Shown here piece after piece: positions 1 through 8,401 of a stretch of 64,000 bases of DNA; within the stretch, counting starts at the first letter, position 1, and each line of letters opens with the position of its first letter. Origin of the DNA: Azospirillum sp. 412522 (GTDB lineage Bacteria; Pseudomonadota; Alphaproteobacteria; Azospirillales; Azospirillaceae); the NCBI RefSeq assembly GCF_019805165.1, contig NZ_RWIJ01000029.1:1-64000 (forward strand), read 5' to 3'. Made by a program: the position numbers and the translations under genes. The notes beneath the pieces were generated by a model. That model was not told the DNA's origin. It did not search any database and saw only the letters and a list, made by a program, of their open reading frames with translations.

Positions 1-188
1 GAAGCCTGGTCGGCGGCGATGGCGGCCCCCGCCGCCTCATAGGCCGCGTCGGTGATGCTGGAACCGAGGCCGGCCCCGCTCTCAACCACCACGTCCAGTC
101 CCAAACCCTTCAGTTTCTTCACCGTTTCCGGTGAGGCGGCCACGCGAAGTTCGCCCGCACGTCGCTCCTTTGGAATGGCGACTTTCAT
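1..188 (-). CDS. pntA: NAD(P) transhydrogenase alpha subunit, N-terminal part (cut by window edge)
   Basis: The reverse strand encodes a protein beginning MKVAIPKERRAGELRVAASP and continuing into a VVVESGAG...SSITDAAYEAAGA segment. This is the usual start of proton-translocating transhydrogenase subunit alpha (PntA/PntAA), which passes hydride between NADH and NADP+ at the inner membrane. A GGGGAG ribosome site precedes the ATG. Only about 62 residues are inside the window. Alanine dehydrogenase shares this N-terminal fold, but the KERR...E.RVA.SPETV pattern fits PntA better. Confidence 0.8.
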   Translation of the reverse strand, partial: MKVAIPKERRAGELRVAASPETVKKLKGLGLDVVVESGAGLGSSITDAAYEAAGAAIAADQA

Positions 189-573
189 TAGATAAAACTC
201 CCCTGCCTCAAATACGCCGATCCCGGCATCCCCCATGGGTTATCGGCACAGACGACGCGCATACATGCCGGATCCATGTGACTTTGTGAAGCCGAACCCA
301 CCGATGGTAATACCAGCCTATTGGGTGCGCCGCAACAAAGGGAATGGCTGAGTAGGTCTATCGTACGATTGTTTCATACAGACAGACAAATCAGCCACGG
401 GCTGTTCAAATTCCGGTACCGCTTCCGCTTGTACGAAGGAATTGCCGCGACGCGATGACGCAGCCGAACCTCTGCCGTGCATATCCGCGGCGCATCGCCG
501 GCTTGCCATTCCCCCCGCCCGTCGATATTGTCCCGCCCCGTTCACGAACACCCCCATCGTTTGAGGTTTTGCC
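189..573. other. Intergenic region between divergent pntA and gapR
   Basis: The 385 bp between the divergent pntA-like gene and gapR must hold both promoters. I see no convincing gene on either strand; the open frames here lack plausible ribosome sites. No clear sigma-70 hexamer pair or inverted repeat stands out. Confidence 0.5.
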
Positions 574-822
574 ATGTCCGACGTCGGCGGCATCGCGGCG
601 GATCGCCTGAAGTCCTTCGTCGAGCGCATCGAGCGTCTCGAAGAGGAAAAGCGCGGTCTGCAGGAAGACATCAAGGAGGTCTACGCCGAGGCGAAGGGCA
701 CCGGTTTCGACACCAAGATCATCCGGCAGATCATCCGCCTGCGGAAGATGGACAAGGCCGACCGCCAGGAGCAGGAAGCCATCCTTGAGCTCTACAAGGA
801 AGCGTTGGGCATGGTGGAGTGA
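574..822 (+). CDS. gapR: GapR family DNA-binding protein (DUF2312)
   Basis: An 82-residue, highly charged, helical protein of the DUF2312/GapR family, which is nearly universal in alphaproteobacteria. GapR of Caulobacter is a nucleoid-associated protein that clamps overtwisted DNA and helps topoisomerases ahead of forks and polymerases. The sequence runs DRLKSFVERIERLEEEKRGL, then the family's conserved VYAEAKGTGFDTKIIRQIIR block around residues 37-56, and ends in a short acidic helix. The length matches the family. The ATG has a GAGG site 7 nt upstream. It stands alone and converges on trpE(G), sharing the hairpin at 871-901. Confidence 0.93.
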   Translation: MSDVGGIAADRLKSFVERIERLEEEKRGLQEDIKEVYAEAKGTGFDTKIIRQIIRLRKMDKADRQEQEAILELYKEALGMVE

Positions 823-870
823 CGGCTTCCACCGTCGCTCCCCTGCCCTCGGTTCTGCCCACCTGATATG

Positions 871-901
871 CGAAGCGGCGGCCCCTCAGGCCGCCGCTTC
901 G
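871..901. terminator. Strong hairpin between convergent gapR and trpE(G)
   Basis: Two 13-nt arms, CGAAGCGGCGGCC and GGCCGCCGCTTCG, pair perfectly around a 5-nt loop. The hairpin overlaps the stop codon of trpE(G) (886-888) and lies 49 nt after the gapR stop. There is no long T tract, so it may act as a bidirectional terminator or 3' stabiliser. Confidence 0.6.
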
Positions 902-3120
902 CGTTCCGGCACCTCGATCGCCCGTCCGGCCATCTTCTTCATGACGTTGGCGATCAGCGCCAGTCCGTGTCCACCGCCACCACCACCATCCAGCGTAAGA
1001 ATCGATTCGGGATGGAACTGCACCGCGGCCAGCGGCAGCGTCCGGTGCTCGATCGCCATCACCGTCCCGTCCTCGGTCTCCGCGGTCACCCGCAGTTCCG
1101 GCGGCAGGCTGTCGCGCCGCGCCACCAGCGAGTGGTAGCGGCCCGCCCTCATCCCCTGCGGGAGTCCCTCGAACAATCCGCCGCCCTGGTGACGCAGGGC
1201 TGACGCTTTGCCGTGCATCGGCTCCTGCAGACGCTCCAGCTCCGCACCGAAATGCTCGGCCATGCCTTGCAGCCCGAGGCACACGCCGAACACGGGCACA
1301 CCGAGGGCGAGCGCAGCCTGGACGCTGCCGCCGACATCGAAATCGGCCGGTCGGCCGGGCCCCGGCGACAGGACCAGCAGGTCGGGCGGATCGTCGCGCA
1401 GAGCGGCCCGCGCGTGGGCATGGCGCAAGGTCGTGACGCTCGCCCCTGTCTGGCGAAAATAGTCGGCAAGCGTATGGACGAAGCTGTCGTCATGATCGAC
1501 CAGCAGCACCCGCCTGCCCTCTCCGCTTTGGCCCGCTCCGGATTGGACCGCCACAAGCCGACGGCCGCCTTCCTCTCCACGCACCGCGTCGAGGAAGGCG
1601 GAGGCCTTCAAGCGGCATTCCGCGTCCTCCGCGTCCGGATCGCTGTCGGACAGCAGGGTGGCGCCGGCGCGGACGAAGGCCACGCCGTCCTTCATGCGGA
1701 TGGTGCGCAGAGTCAGCCCAGTATCCATCCCGCCATCGAAGCCGATGCGGCCGAAGGCTCCGCCGTACCAGCGGCGCGGCGACCGCTCGGTGTCCTCCAG
1801 GAATTGCATGGCCCAGCGCTTGGGCGCACCGGTCACCGTCACCGCCCAGGCGTGGGTAAGAAAAGCATCCAGCGCATCGAAGCCCTCGCGCAGCCGCCCT
1901 TCCACATGATCGACCGTGTGGATCAGGCGGGAATAAAGCTCGATCATCCGACAGCCGATCACGCGGACGGATCCGGGTTCGCACACCCGCGCCTTGTCGT
2001 TGCGGTCGACGTCGGTGCACATGGTCAGTTCCGCCGCATCCTTGGCCGAGTTCAGCAGCGTCAGAATTTGCGCGGCGTCGTTCAGCGCGTCGCTCCCCCG
2101 TGCCACGGTACCGGAGATCGGGCAGGTCTCCACCCGCCGCCCGCCGACGCGGACATACATTTCCGGACTGGCGGCGACCAGGAACTCGCCGTCGCCCAGG
2201 TTGATCAGGGCCTCATAAGGCGCCGGGTTGGCGGCGCGGAGGCGGCGGAAGATGGTCGCCGGGCTGTCGGCGCAGGGCTCGGCGAAGGTCTGGCCGGGGA
2301 CCACCTCGAAGAGATCGCCGCGATTGAAGGCCTCCTTGGCAACCCGCACCACCTGCTGGTACTCGCCCGGGGCATGGTCGCACTCCGCGGCGGCATTGGT
2401 GTCGGGACGATAACCGTGGATCCGCCCACCACCCGCGACGCCTTCGGTCGAGACGCCATCCACCACGAACTCATAGGCGAAGCGGCGCGCCACCCCGGCG
2501 GCATGGTCCACTACCAGCAGCCGGTCAGGCAAATACAGCACGAGGTCGCGCTGGTCGTCCGGCCGGGCCAGCCGACGACGGATCGGCTCGAACTGGAAAG
2601 CGAGGTCGTAGCCGAACGCGCCGTAGAGCCCCAGGAACGGCTCGTCCGGGCAGGCGAACAGCGCCATCAGCGCCCGCAATACGCTGAAGACGGAGGGCTG
2701 GCGGCTGCGCTCCTCCTCGGCGAAGACACCCGCCGGCCGTCGCACCAGGGCGGTAACGCGCCCGGCGGTGACCTCCAACCCCACAAGCGCCTCATGTCCG
2801 TCCAGCACGGCGGCCACAGCGGGCAGCAGCAGCCGGCCGCGTGGGTTCAGCGCATCGATCCGTACGGTAAGGCCGCGCGCAGTCACCGACAGCGGCGGGT
2901 CGATGAAGCCCAGCGCCTGCCGCCGGTAGCGGCCGGGGGATTCCACCCCACCGGACAGCAGCAGACCACGCCGCTCGTCCAGGGCGTTGATCAGCGTATC
3001 GACCGACTCTGCCGACATCACCGGCTCGGCAGTACGGCGCACGCCGAGGCCACCGCCGGTGCCGGCGGCGAACGGATCAAGGAAGGCGGGGTCGGCCAGA
3101 AACAGGTTTGACGGGATCAT
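886..3120 (-). CDS. trpE: Fused anthranilate synthase components I and II, TrpE(G)
   Basis: This 744-residue protein joins the chorismate-using TrpE domain (roughly residues 1-510) to a glutamine amidotransferase domain (roughly 545-735). It makes anthranilate from chorismate and glutamine, the first committed step to tryptophan. TrpE signatures include GTVARGSDALND and a C-terminal RTIRMKDG...VRAGATLLSDSDPDAE block. The amidotransferase nucleophile elbow GVCLGLQG puts Cys near 614, and QFHPE puts His near 703 and Glu near 705. I chose the ATG at 3120 (MIPSNLFLADP), which has GGAG 11 nt upstream, over an upstream in-frame codon. Such fusions are typical of Azospirillum and rhizobia. Expression is governed by the trpL attenuator upstream. 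Confidence 0.95.
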   Translation of the reverse strand: MIPSNLFLADPAFLDPFAAGTGGGLGVRRTAEPVMSAESVDTLINALDERRGLLLSGGVESPGRYRRQALGFIDPPLSVTARGLTVRIDALNPRGRLLLPAVAAVLDGHEALVGLEVTAGRVTALVRRPAGVFAEEERSRQPSVFSVLRALMALFACPDEPFLGLYGAFGYDLAFQFEPIRRRLARPDDQRDLVLYLPDRLLVVDHAAGVARRFAYEFVVDGVSTEGVAGGGRIHGYRPDTNAAAECDHAPGEYQQVVRVAKEAFNRGDLFEVVPGQTFAEPCADSPATIFRRLRAANPAPYEALINLGDGEFLVAASPEMYVRVGGRRVETCPISGTVARGSDALNDAAQILTLLNSAKDAAELTMCTDVDRNDKARVCEPGSVRVIGCRMIELYSRLIHTVDHVEGRLREGFDALDAFLTHAWAVTVTGAPKRWAMQFLEDTERSPRRWYGGAFGRIGFDGGMDTGLTLRTIRMKDGVAFVRAGATLLSDSDPDAEDAECRLKASAFLDAVRGEEGGRRLVAVQSGAGQSGEGRRVLLVDHDDSFVHTLADYFRQTGASVTTLRHAHARAALRDDPPDLLVLSPGPGRPADFDVGGSVQAALALGVPVFGVCLGLQGMAEHFGAELERLQEPMHGKASALRHQGGGLFEGLPQGMRAGRYHSLVARRDSLPPELRVTAETEDGTVMAIEHRTLPLAAVQFHPESILTLDGGGGGGHGLALIANVMKKMAGRAIEVPEREAAA

Positions 3121-3223
3121 GACGGCGGTGCTCCGGTTCGGGCGTCTTGTCGGTGACGCCACCCGGTGCTTCCGCCTGCCTGTCCATTCTTCCGCTGGAT
3201 GACCCGCTGTATCGGGTCAGGAA

Positions 3224-3255
3224 AAAGGCCGCTCCGGATGCACCGGGCGGCCTTT
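3224..3255 (-). terminator. trp attenuator terminator (3:4 hairpin)
   Basis: On the reverse strand AAAGGCCGC pairs with GCGGCCTTT, followed by a T-run (3222-3226). The segment CGGCCT at 3286-3291 inside trpL can pair with AGGCCG of the first arm (3248-3253) to form an antiterminator. GGCCCG (3304-3309) pairs with CGGGCC (3291-3296) as the 1:2 hairpin. The full set matches classical tryptophan attenuation. A further GACCCG/CGGGTC hairpin lies at 3201-3218. Confidence 0.88.
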
Positions 3256-3271
3256 CGTTCTCAATCCACGC

Positions 3272-3349
3272 TCACGCGCGTCGCCAGGCCGGCCCGTTGG
3301 AAGCGGGCCACCACCAATGCTGCGACAGGAGGGGCGAGGACATGTTCAT
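3272..3349 (-). CDS. trpL: trp leader peptide TrpL
   Basis: A 25-codon frame on the reverse strand, ATG at 3349, contains three consecutive Trp codons (residues 12-14) and a fourth at residue 22. It reads MNMSSPLLSQHWWWPASN, then GPAWRRA and TGA. The Trp triplet sits at the base of the 1:2 hairpin described for the attenuator, so ribosome stalling would free segment 2 to form the antiterminator and allow trpE(G) transcription. A TTGACA-like -35 box lies at 3381-3386, so the transcript may start only a few bases before the leader, and start at the second ATG (3343) is also possible. Confidence 0.88.
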   Translation of the reverse strand: MNMSSPLLSQHWWWPASNGPAWRRA

Positions 3350-3395
3350 GACTTCAACCGCAACACAGGACAAAGCAGGCTGTCAAGCCCTATCA

Positions 3396-4115
3396 TCAAG
3401 TTTCATCATGCGGCGGGGCGACGGCGTAGCTGCTGAGATCCTCCTTGCGGCGTTCGTCGGACGGCAGGCGCCCCTTGACCAGGAAGCTGATGTTTTCCGC
3501 CACGTTGGTCGCGTGGTCGCCGATGCGTTCGATCGACTTGGCAGCGAACAGCAGATGGGTGCAGCCGGTGATCTGGACCGGCGTCTCCATCATGTAGGTC
3601 AGAAATTCGCGGAACAGCGCGGTATAGGCGGCGTCGACCTCTCCGTCGCAATCGCGGATGGAGGCGGCAAGATCGGCGTCCTGCCGGCTATAGGCGCGGC
3701 GCATGTCGCCGATCATCGACTGCACCATCCGGCCCATGCGAACCAGCGAGGCGACCGGCGGCGCCACCGGCAGGGTGGCCAGCGTGACCGCCCGCTTGGC
3801 CACCGATCCGGCGAAATCGCCCATCCGCTCCAGGTTGGAGGCGATCTTCAGCGCCGCGACGACCTCGCGCAGATCCTTCGCCATCGGCTGGCGCAAGGCA
3901 AGCAGGCGGACGGTCATCGCCTCCACCTCCATCTCCAGCCGGTCGATCTCGGCGTCGCCCTTCAGCACCTCGCCCGCGATGTCGGCATCGGGACCGGCCA
4001 GCGAATCGAGCGCCAGCCCGACCTGCCGTTCGACCAGCTCGCCCATCCGGTCGATGGCGGTGCGCAGGGCCGCCAGTTCGGTGTCGAAAGCCGCAAGCGT
4101 GTGTCCACCCGACAT
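3396..4115 (-). CDS. phoU: Phosphate signalling protein PhoU
   Basis: A 239-residue all-helical protein with two PhoU repeats (about 15-105 and 120-210), the usual length. PhoU couples the PstSCAB transporter to the PhoR kinase and dampens phosphate-starvation signalling. Diagnostic strings are RQPMAKDLREVVAALKIASN followed by LERMGDFAGSVAKRA in repeat one, and KSIERIGDHATNVAENISF in repeat two, which carry the metal-binding E..R.GD..... pattern. The ATG at 4115 has a GAGGAG site. A longer frame upstream lacks a good start. Pst and phoB/R genes are not adjacent here, which is unusual but not rare in alphaproteobacteria. Confidence 0.94.
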   Translation of the reverse strand: MSGGHTLAAFDTELAALRTAIDRMGELVERQVGLALDSLAGPDADIAGEVLKGDAEIDRLEMEVEAMTVRLLALRQPMAKDLREVVAALKIASNLERMGDFAGSVAKRAVTLATLPVAPPVASLVRMGRMVQSMIGDMRRAYSRQDADLAASIRDCDGEVDAAYTALFREFLTYMMETPVQITGCTHLLFAAKSIERIGDHATNVAENISFLVKGRLPSDERRKEDLSSYAVAPPHDET

Positions 4116-4292
4116 GATCCCCAACTCCTCGCTGTTGCAGGCAGTGCGGCGCCCGACGCTCCGCAGATGGGACCTGACGCCGCCCGCGCCAAGCCGCTCC
4201 GGCACTGGAAACGGCCTTAACCTTTGGCATAGATTATTTCGGGACACTGGTCTATCGATGGACCACGCAACCATGCAGACCGGACGGGACCG

Positions 4293-5600
4293 ATGACGCC
4301 GCACGAGTTGGTTGCCGTGCTGGAAAAGCACGAGCGCTGGCTGAAGAACAAGTCGGGCGGTTCGCGCGCCAACCTCACCATGACGAACATGGAAGGCGCG
4401 AACCTGTCCGGGGTCAATCTGGCGCAGAGCAAGCTGTCCGGCGCCAATCTGTCCCATTGCGATCTGTCCAACGCCAATCTCAGCACCGCCGACCTGTTCG
4501 CCGCCCATCTCACCAAAGCGGATTTGTCCGGCTGCAACCTGTACCGCGCCGATCTGCGCGGCGCCCATATGCGCGGCGCCAAGCTGAAGCGCGCGATCCT
4601 GAAGGAAGCCGACCTGCGTGGCGGCGCCCTGCTGTATGGCGGGCCAAAGGGCGGCAAGGGGCTGGATTTCGTCCGCTCCGACCTTTCGGGGACGGATTTC
4701 GACGATGCGTCACTGGATAACGCCAACCTGTCCGGCGCCGACCTCACCGACGCGTCGATGAACGGCGCCGATTGCGAAGGTGCGCTGCTGACCGGCGCCA
4801 CGCTGATGCGCGCCAGCATGAAGAGCTGCAATCTCGCCCGTGCCGACCTGCGCGGCAGCAACCTGTCCGGCGTGAACCTGCAGGGAGCGATTCTGCGCGA
4901 CGCCAACCTGACCGGCGCGATGCTGGCCGGGGCCAACCTGCGCAACGCCGACCTGCAGGGGGCTAAGCTGGAGGGCGCGGATCTGGCAGGAGCCGACACC
5001 ACCGGCGCCAACCTAGCGCGGTCGGCCGAGAATTTCTCGGTGCAGATCCAGCAGGCTCTGCACAGCCACTACACCTGGATCAACACCAACGGGACGATGG
5101 GAGCACGCGCCGACCTGACCGGCGCCGACCTCAGCCACATCGACCTGACGGGGGTCAACCTGTCGGGAGCCAACCTGAAGCGGGCCAATCTCAACGGCGC
5201 CAAGATGCGGGAGGCGCTGCTGATCATGTGCGATATTTCGGAAGCGGTGCTGGCCGGCGCTGATTTCACCGGGGCGATCCTCGACGGTGCCAATCTTCGC
5301 GGCACCGACATGGAGGGGGTGCGCCTGGATGGGGCGGGGGTCGGCTGGGTCGACATCAAGGGTCCCGACGGGCAACCGACCGGACGCCTGTGGGCGGCGA
5401 ACCTGACCGGCGCGCGGCTGACCGGCAGTTCCTGTGTCCGCACCAATCTGCGCGGCGCCAACCTCTCCGACTGCGATTTCAGCAACGCCAATCTGACCGG
5501 CGCGATCCTGAGCGATGCCAACATCCGCGACGCGAAGTTCACCGGCGCCAACCTGACCGGCGCCAGCCTGCCCCCGCCACCGGACCCGGATGACGATTGA
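4293..5600 (+). CDS. Pentapeptide-repeat protein
   Basis: A 435-residue protein made almost wholly of A(N/D)LxX pentapeptide repeats, such as GANLSGVNLAQSKLSGANL, in three blocks. One break near residues 246-270 (SVQIQQALHSHYTWINTNGT) and another near 350-370 (VGWVDIKGPDGQPTGRL) interrupt them. The repeats should fold into a right-handed quadrilateral beta helix. Some family members (MfpA, Qnr) mimic DNA and inhibit gyrase, but most have no known role. The first 30 residues, TPHELVAVLEKHERWLKNKS, form a small helical cap common in such proteins. There is no signal peptide. It diverges from phoU and its role is unknown. Confidence 0.85.
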   Translation: MTPHELVAVLEKHERWLKNKSGGSRANLTMTNMEGANLSGVNLAQSKLSGANLSHCDLSNANLSTADLFAAHLTKADLSGCNLYRADLRGAHMRGAKLKRAILKEADLRGGALLYGGPKGGKGLDFVRSDLSGTDFDDASLDNANLSGADLTDASMNGADCEGALLTGATLMRASMKSCNLARADLRGSNLSGVNLQGAILRDANLTGAMLAGANLRNADLQGAKLEGADLAGADTTGANLARSAENFSVQIQQALHSHYTWINTNGTMGARADLTGADLSHIDLTGVNLSGANLKRANLNGAKMREALLIMCDISEAVLAGADFTGAILDGANLRGTDMEGVRLDGAGVGWVDIKGPDGQPTGRLWAANLTGARLTGSSCVRTNLRGANLSDCDFSNANLTGAILSDANIRDAKFTGANLTGASLPPPPDPDDD

Positions 5601-5710
5601 TCCGGTGATCCGGAAAGCAGCTGGCCGTTCCGGACGGCAACCCGCTGGAACTGCCCCGACACGATATGGCGGGACCAGCATAACGCTACCCGCCCTACCG
5701 TCTCGTCCCG

Positions 5711-6226
5711 TTACTCTTCTTCGCCGTCGCGCGAAGCGGCACAGGCGGCGTTGAGGTTGGCGCCGACGCGGCGCAGCACATCGAGCGTCAGGTCCAACTC
5801 CTCCGCCGTGATGCCCTCGATGGCCGTCTGGGCGATCTCCGACGCGCTGGGCAGCATCGTCTGGCGCAGCGCCCGTCCCTTGTCGGTCAGGAAGATGTTC
5901 ATCTTGCGGCGGTCATGGCTGTTGCGTACCCGCTGGACCAGCCCTTGACTCTCCATCACGTTGACCGCGGTGACAGTGGTCGGCTCCATCATTCCAACGC
6001 GATGGCTCAGCTCCCGCTGGGTCAGGCCGTCCTCCTCCCACAGAGCCCGCAGGAAGAACCATTGCCCCATGCTGACCCCGGACCGCGCAATGCGGGTCTG
6101 CAGGGCACGGGCGAAGGCGCGATTCACGTCGCGTACGACGAACGATAACGCACCGCCGGCCGAACCGGCCGCGTCCTCCGACTCGCCGGGGCGCTCCGGC
6201 TCCCACCCCTTGACAGACGCCTCCAT
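5711..6226 (-). CDS. MarR family transcriptional regulator
   Basis: A 171-residue MarR-type repressor. The winged-helix core spans roughly residues 30-145. LTQRELSHRVGMMEPTTVTA looks like the recognition helix region, and the wing is VQRVRNSHDRRKMNIFLTDK, with the typical D.R. pattern. I chose the ATG at 6226 because a GAGAG site precedes it and because the long upstream extension has no MarR similarity. It is divergent from aguB across a 537-bp region, so it may control itself and possibly aguB. The ligand is unknown. Confidence 0.85.
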   Translation of the reverse strand: MEASVKGWEPERPGESEDAAGSAGGALSFVVRDVNRAFARALQTRIARSGVSMGQWFFLRALWEEDGLTQRELSHRVGMMEPTTVTAVNVMESQGLVQRVRNSHDRRKMNIFLTDKGRALRQTMLPSASEIAQTAIEGITAEELDLTLDVLRRVGANLNAACAASRDGEEE

Positions 6227-6763
6227 ACCGACAATCTCTCTGCCGTCATTCCCGTGCCCGCAACCATCCCGGCCGACCGGCTGCGAGCGCCGGACGGTCG
6301 TCTGTCGAGACGACGCCGAGGCATTGCATCCGTCAGGTCCATGCCTGTCTGGTAACACCACCTTGACACGAATGGGCATGATTGCGTCATCCAATCATAA
6401 CGTGTTGTGGGCAAAGCGCAAATCAATTGCGCAGCGGCTATTCACCGACATGCAATGATATGTCGCCACCCGGGCGCCGAATCGGCAGCGGCTTAAGCAG
6501 AACACGCACTCCGACTCTTCGCATGGCCGCCTTGTGTCACGTCCATCTTTTCTGCGCCATCGACAGGCACCATATCCGCATATGAAGATCGATATGATGA
6601 TTGCCTATTAAATCAGTTTTATTTGGCAATTCGTACAGAACCGACCCTACAATGTGAATATTTCGCTAAATTGTTGACAAATCCCTTCCAGCCGCTTGCC
6701 ACCGCCGCGACCTTTGGTCACACAGGTCCCTAACCGCCTTCCAACAGGAGCCATGAACCCGCA
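6227..6763. other. Long AT-rich divergent control region (MarR / aguB)
   Basis: No credible gene is seen in these 537 bp. The part from about 6590 to 6690 is strikingly AT-rich for this genome. It holds an inverted repeat, ATTGCC (6600-6605) and GGCAAT (6625-6630), and a TTGACA at 6674-6679 without an obvious matching -10. This is where MarR operators and the aguB promoter should lie. A 4-codon frame (6753-6767, MNPQ then stop) overlaps the aguB start codon. Confidence 0.5.
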
Positions 6764-7672
6764 ATGACCGCTTCGTCGACCGTCCCTTCGTCCCGTACCG
6801 TCACCGTCGCCGCCACCCAGATGGCTTGCAGTTGGGACCGTGCCGCCAACGTCGACGGCGTCGAGTCTTTGATTCGCGAGGCCGCCGACAAGGGTGCACA
6901 GATCATCCTGCCGCAGGAACTATTCGAGACACCCTATTTCTGCAAGGATCAGAAGCAGTCGCTGTTCGAACTGGCCGCGCCCGCCGAAGGGCATCCGGTG
7001 ATCGAGCGGATGCGGAATCTGGCGCGCGAACTGGCGGTGGTGATTCCGGTCAGCTTCTTCGAGAAGGCACGCAACGCTTACTACAACTCCATGGCGATGG
7101 TCGATGCTGATGGCAGCCTGCTGGGTATCTACCGCAAATCCCACATCCCCGATGGTCCGGGCTATCAGGAGAAATTCTATTTCAGCCCCGGCGACACCGG
7201 CATCCAGGTGTTCAAGACCCGCTACGCCACTGTCGGCTGCGCCATCTGCTGGGACCAGTGGTTTCCCGAGACCGCACGCGTCATGGCGCTGAAGGGAGCG
7301 GAGATCCTGCTCTATCCCACAGCCATCGGATCGGAGCCGCAGGATTCCGCCATCGACAGCCAGAGCCATTGGACGCGGGTGATGCAGGGCCATGCCGGAG
7401 CCAACCTGATGCCGCTGGTCGCCTCCAACCGCGTCGGAGTGGAGCAGGGGGAAAGCTGCGCGCTGACCTTCTACGGCTCGTCCTTCATCGCCGGGCCGCA
7501 GGGCGAGATCGTGGCGCAGGCCGACCGTGAAAGCCGCACGGTCCTGACCGCAACCTTCGACCTTGACCGCATCGCGGCGCAGCGCGCCTCGTGGGGAGTC
7601 TTCCGCGACCGCCGGCCGGAACTGTACGGCGCCCTGCTGACGCTGGACGGCGAGACGACCCCGCGTCGTTGA
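6764..7672 (+). CDS. aguB: N-carbamoylputrescine amidase
   Basis: A 302-residue nitrilase-superfamily enzyme that hydrolyses N-carbamoylputrescine to putrescine, CO2 and ammonia in the arginine decarboxylase/agmatine route. The catalytic triad is visible: Glu52 in LPQELFETPYF, Lys125 in YRKSHIPDGPGYQEK, and Cys162 in GCAICWDQWFPE. The phrases PTAIGSEP and SHWTRVMQGHAGAN are typical of AguB rather than general nitrilases. The length is normal. The CAGGAG site lies 13 nt before this ATG but only 2 nt before an ATG that opens a four-codon frame, so translational coupling is possible. No agmatine deiminase gene is adjacent. Confidence 0.92.
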   Translation: MTASSTVPSSRTVTVAATQMACSWDRAANVDGVESLIREAADKGAQIILPQELFETPYFCKDQKQSLFELAAPAEGHPVIERMRNLARELAVVIPVSFFEKARNAYYNSMAMVDADGSLLGIYRKSHIPDGPGYQEKFYFSPGDTGIQVFKTRYATVGCAICWDQWFPETARVMALKGAEILLYPTAIGSEPQDSAIDSQSHWTRVMQGHAGANLMPLVASNRVGVEQGESCALTFYGSSFIAGPQGEIVAQADRESRTVLTATFDLDRIAAQRASWGVFRDRRPELYGALLTLDGETTPRR

Positions 7673-7738
7673 TCCGGACCGGGGGGAGCTGACGGCGTTC
7701 GACGCCGCAGGATCAGATTGCCGGTGTCAGAAGCGGTG

Positions 7739-8311
7739 TCAGACGGTCAGCCCCCTCCCGGCCCCTCCATTGCCCAGTGACTGGATGGCACCATAGGCCG
7801 CCGCAGCGCGTCCGAAATCGGAACTGTCCCCTTGCCGGCGTTGTTCCGACTGCGCTTGCAGCTTCGCCGCATCGGCCTGTGCGGCGACACGCAGATCCTG
7901 CGGTGACGGGTCGGCCGGCGCAAGGGCGGCGGCCTTCACCTGCTCCATCTTGGCCACGGTGGCGGCCGGTTCCGATTCAGGACTGACGTCGATCGGCACC
8001 TCGCCGGCGGTGGCGTAGTTCTTGCCGTCCGGCCCCCGGGTAAGGGTGAAAGAGGCGCCGCCGGCATGACTGCCGCCGGCCGCCTGATGAGCGGCTTCGT
8101 GCTGGCGGACGCCGGTATCCGCCTGCTTGAGCTTCTGGACCTGCTGGCGGGCGGCGTCGGACAAGGTGACGGTGTCGGTTGCGCCGCCTGTGCCGCCATC
8201 CTTCCCGCCGGATGCGTCCTTTCCATCCCGCTGCAGCGACGGGCCGCGCGGGGTGGAATAGGTCCCGATGGACAGACTGGTGATGGAAAGGTCGGCCGCC
8301 ACCGCCCGCAT
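7739..8311 (-). CDS. Putative metalloprotease of the CJM1_0395/SprA-related family
   Basis: A protein of about 190 residues whose centre carries HEAAHQAAGG, a zinc-protease-like HExxH variant (HEAAH), followed by SFTLTRGPDGKNYATAGEVPID. This block is characteristic of the SprA-related/CJM1_0395 putative metalloprotease family. An N-terminal low-complexity Gly/Asp stretch precedes the TVTLSDAARQQVQKLKQAD helix. The C-terminal 60 residues are Ala/Gln-rich. No classical signal peptide is seen. The start is uncertain: ATG 8311 or GTG 8302 both place the GAGG stretch upstream, the GTG with better spacing. Substrates of this family are not known to me. Confidence 0.75.
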   Translation of the reverse strand: MRAVAADLSITSLSIGTYSTPRGPSLQRDGKDASGGKDGGTGGATDTVTLSDAARQQVQKLKQADTGVRQHEAAHQAAGGSHAGGASFTLTRGPDGKNYATAGEVPIDVSPESEPAATVAKMEQVKAAALAPADPSPQDLRVAAQADAAKLQAQSEQRRQGDSSDFGRAAAAYGAIQSLGNGGAGRGLTV

Positions 8312-8401
8312 CCTCAATTAGATGCCGAACTTTCCATCAAGCTAGAACGATTCGGCCGCAACGGCAACGGTGCGGCCATGCTCACGGTCGATCCGTCCGG
8401 C

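Noticed and set aside
1213..3111. A 632-codon open frame antisense to trpE(G)
   Set aside because: It is a high-GC mirror of the coding frame with no ribosome site, no recognised domain, and low-complexity composition.
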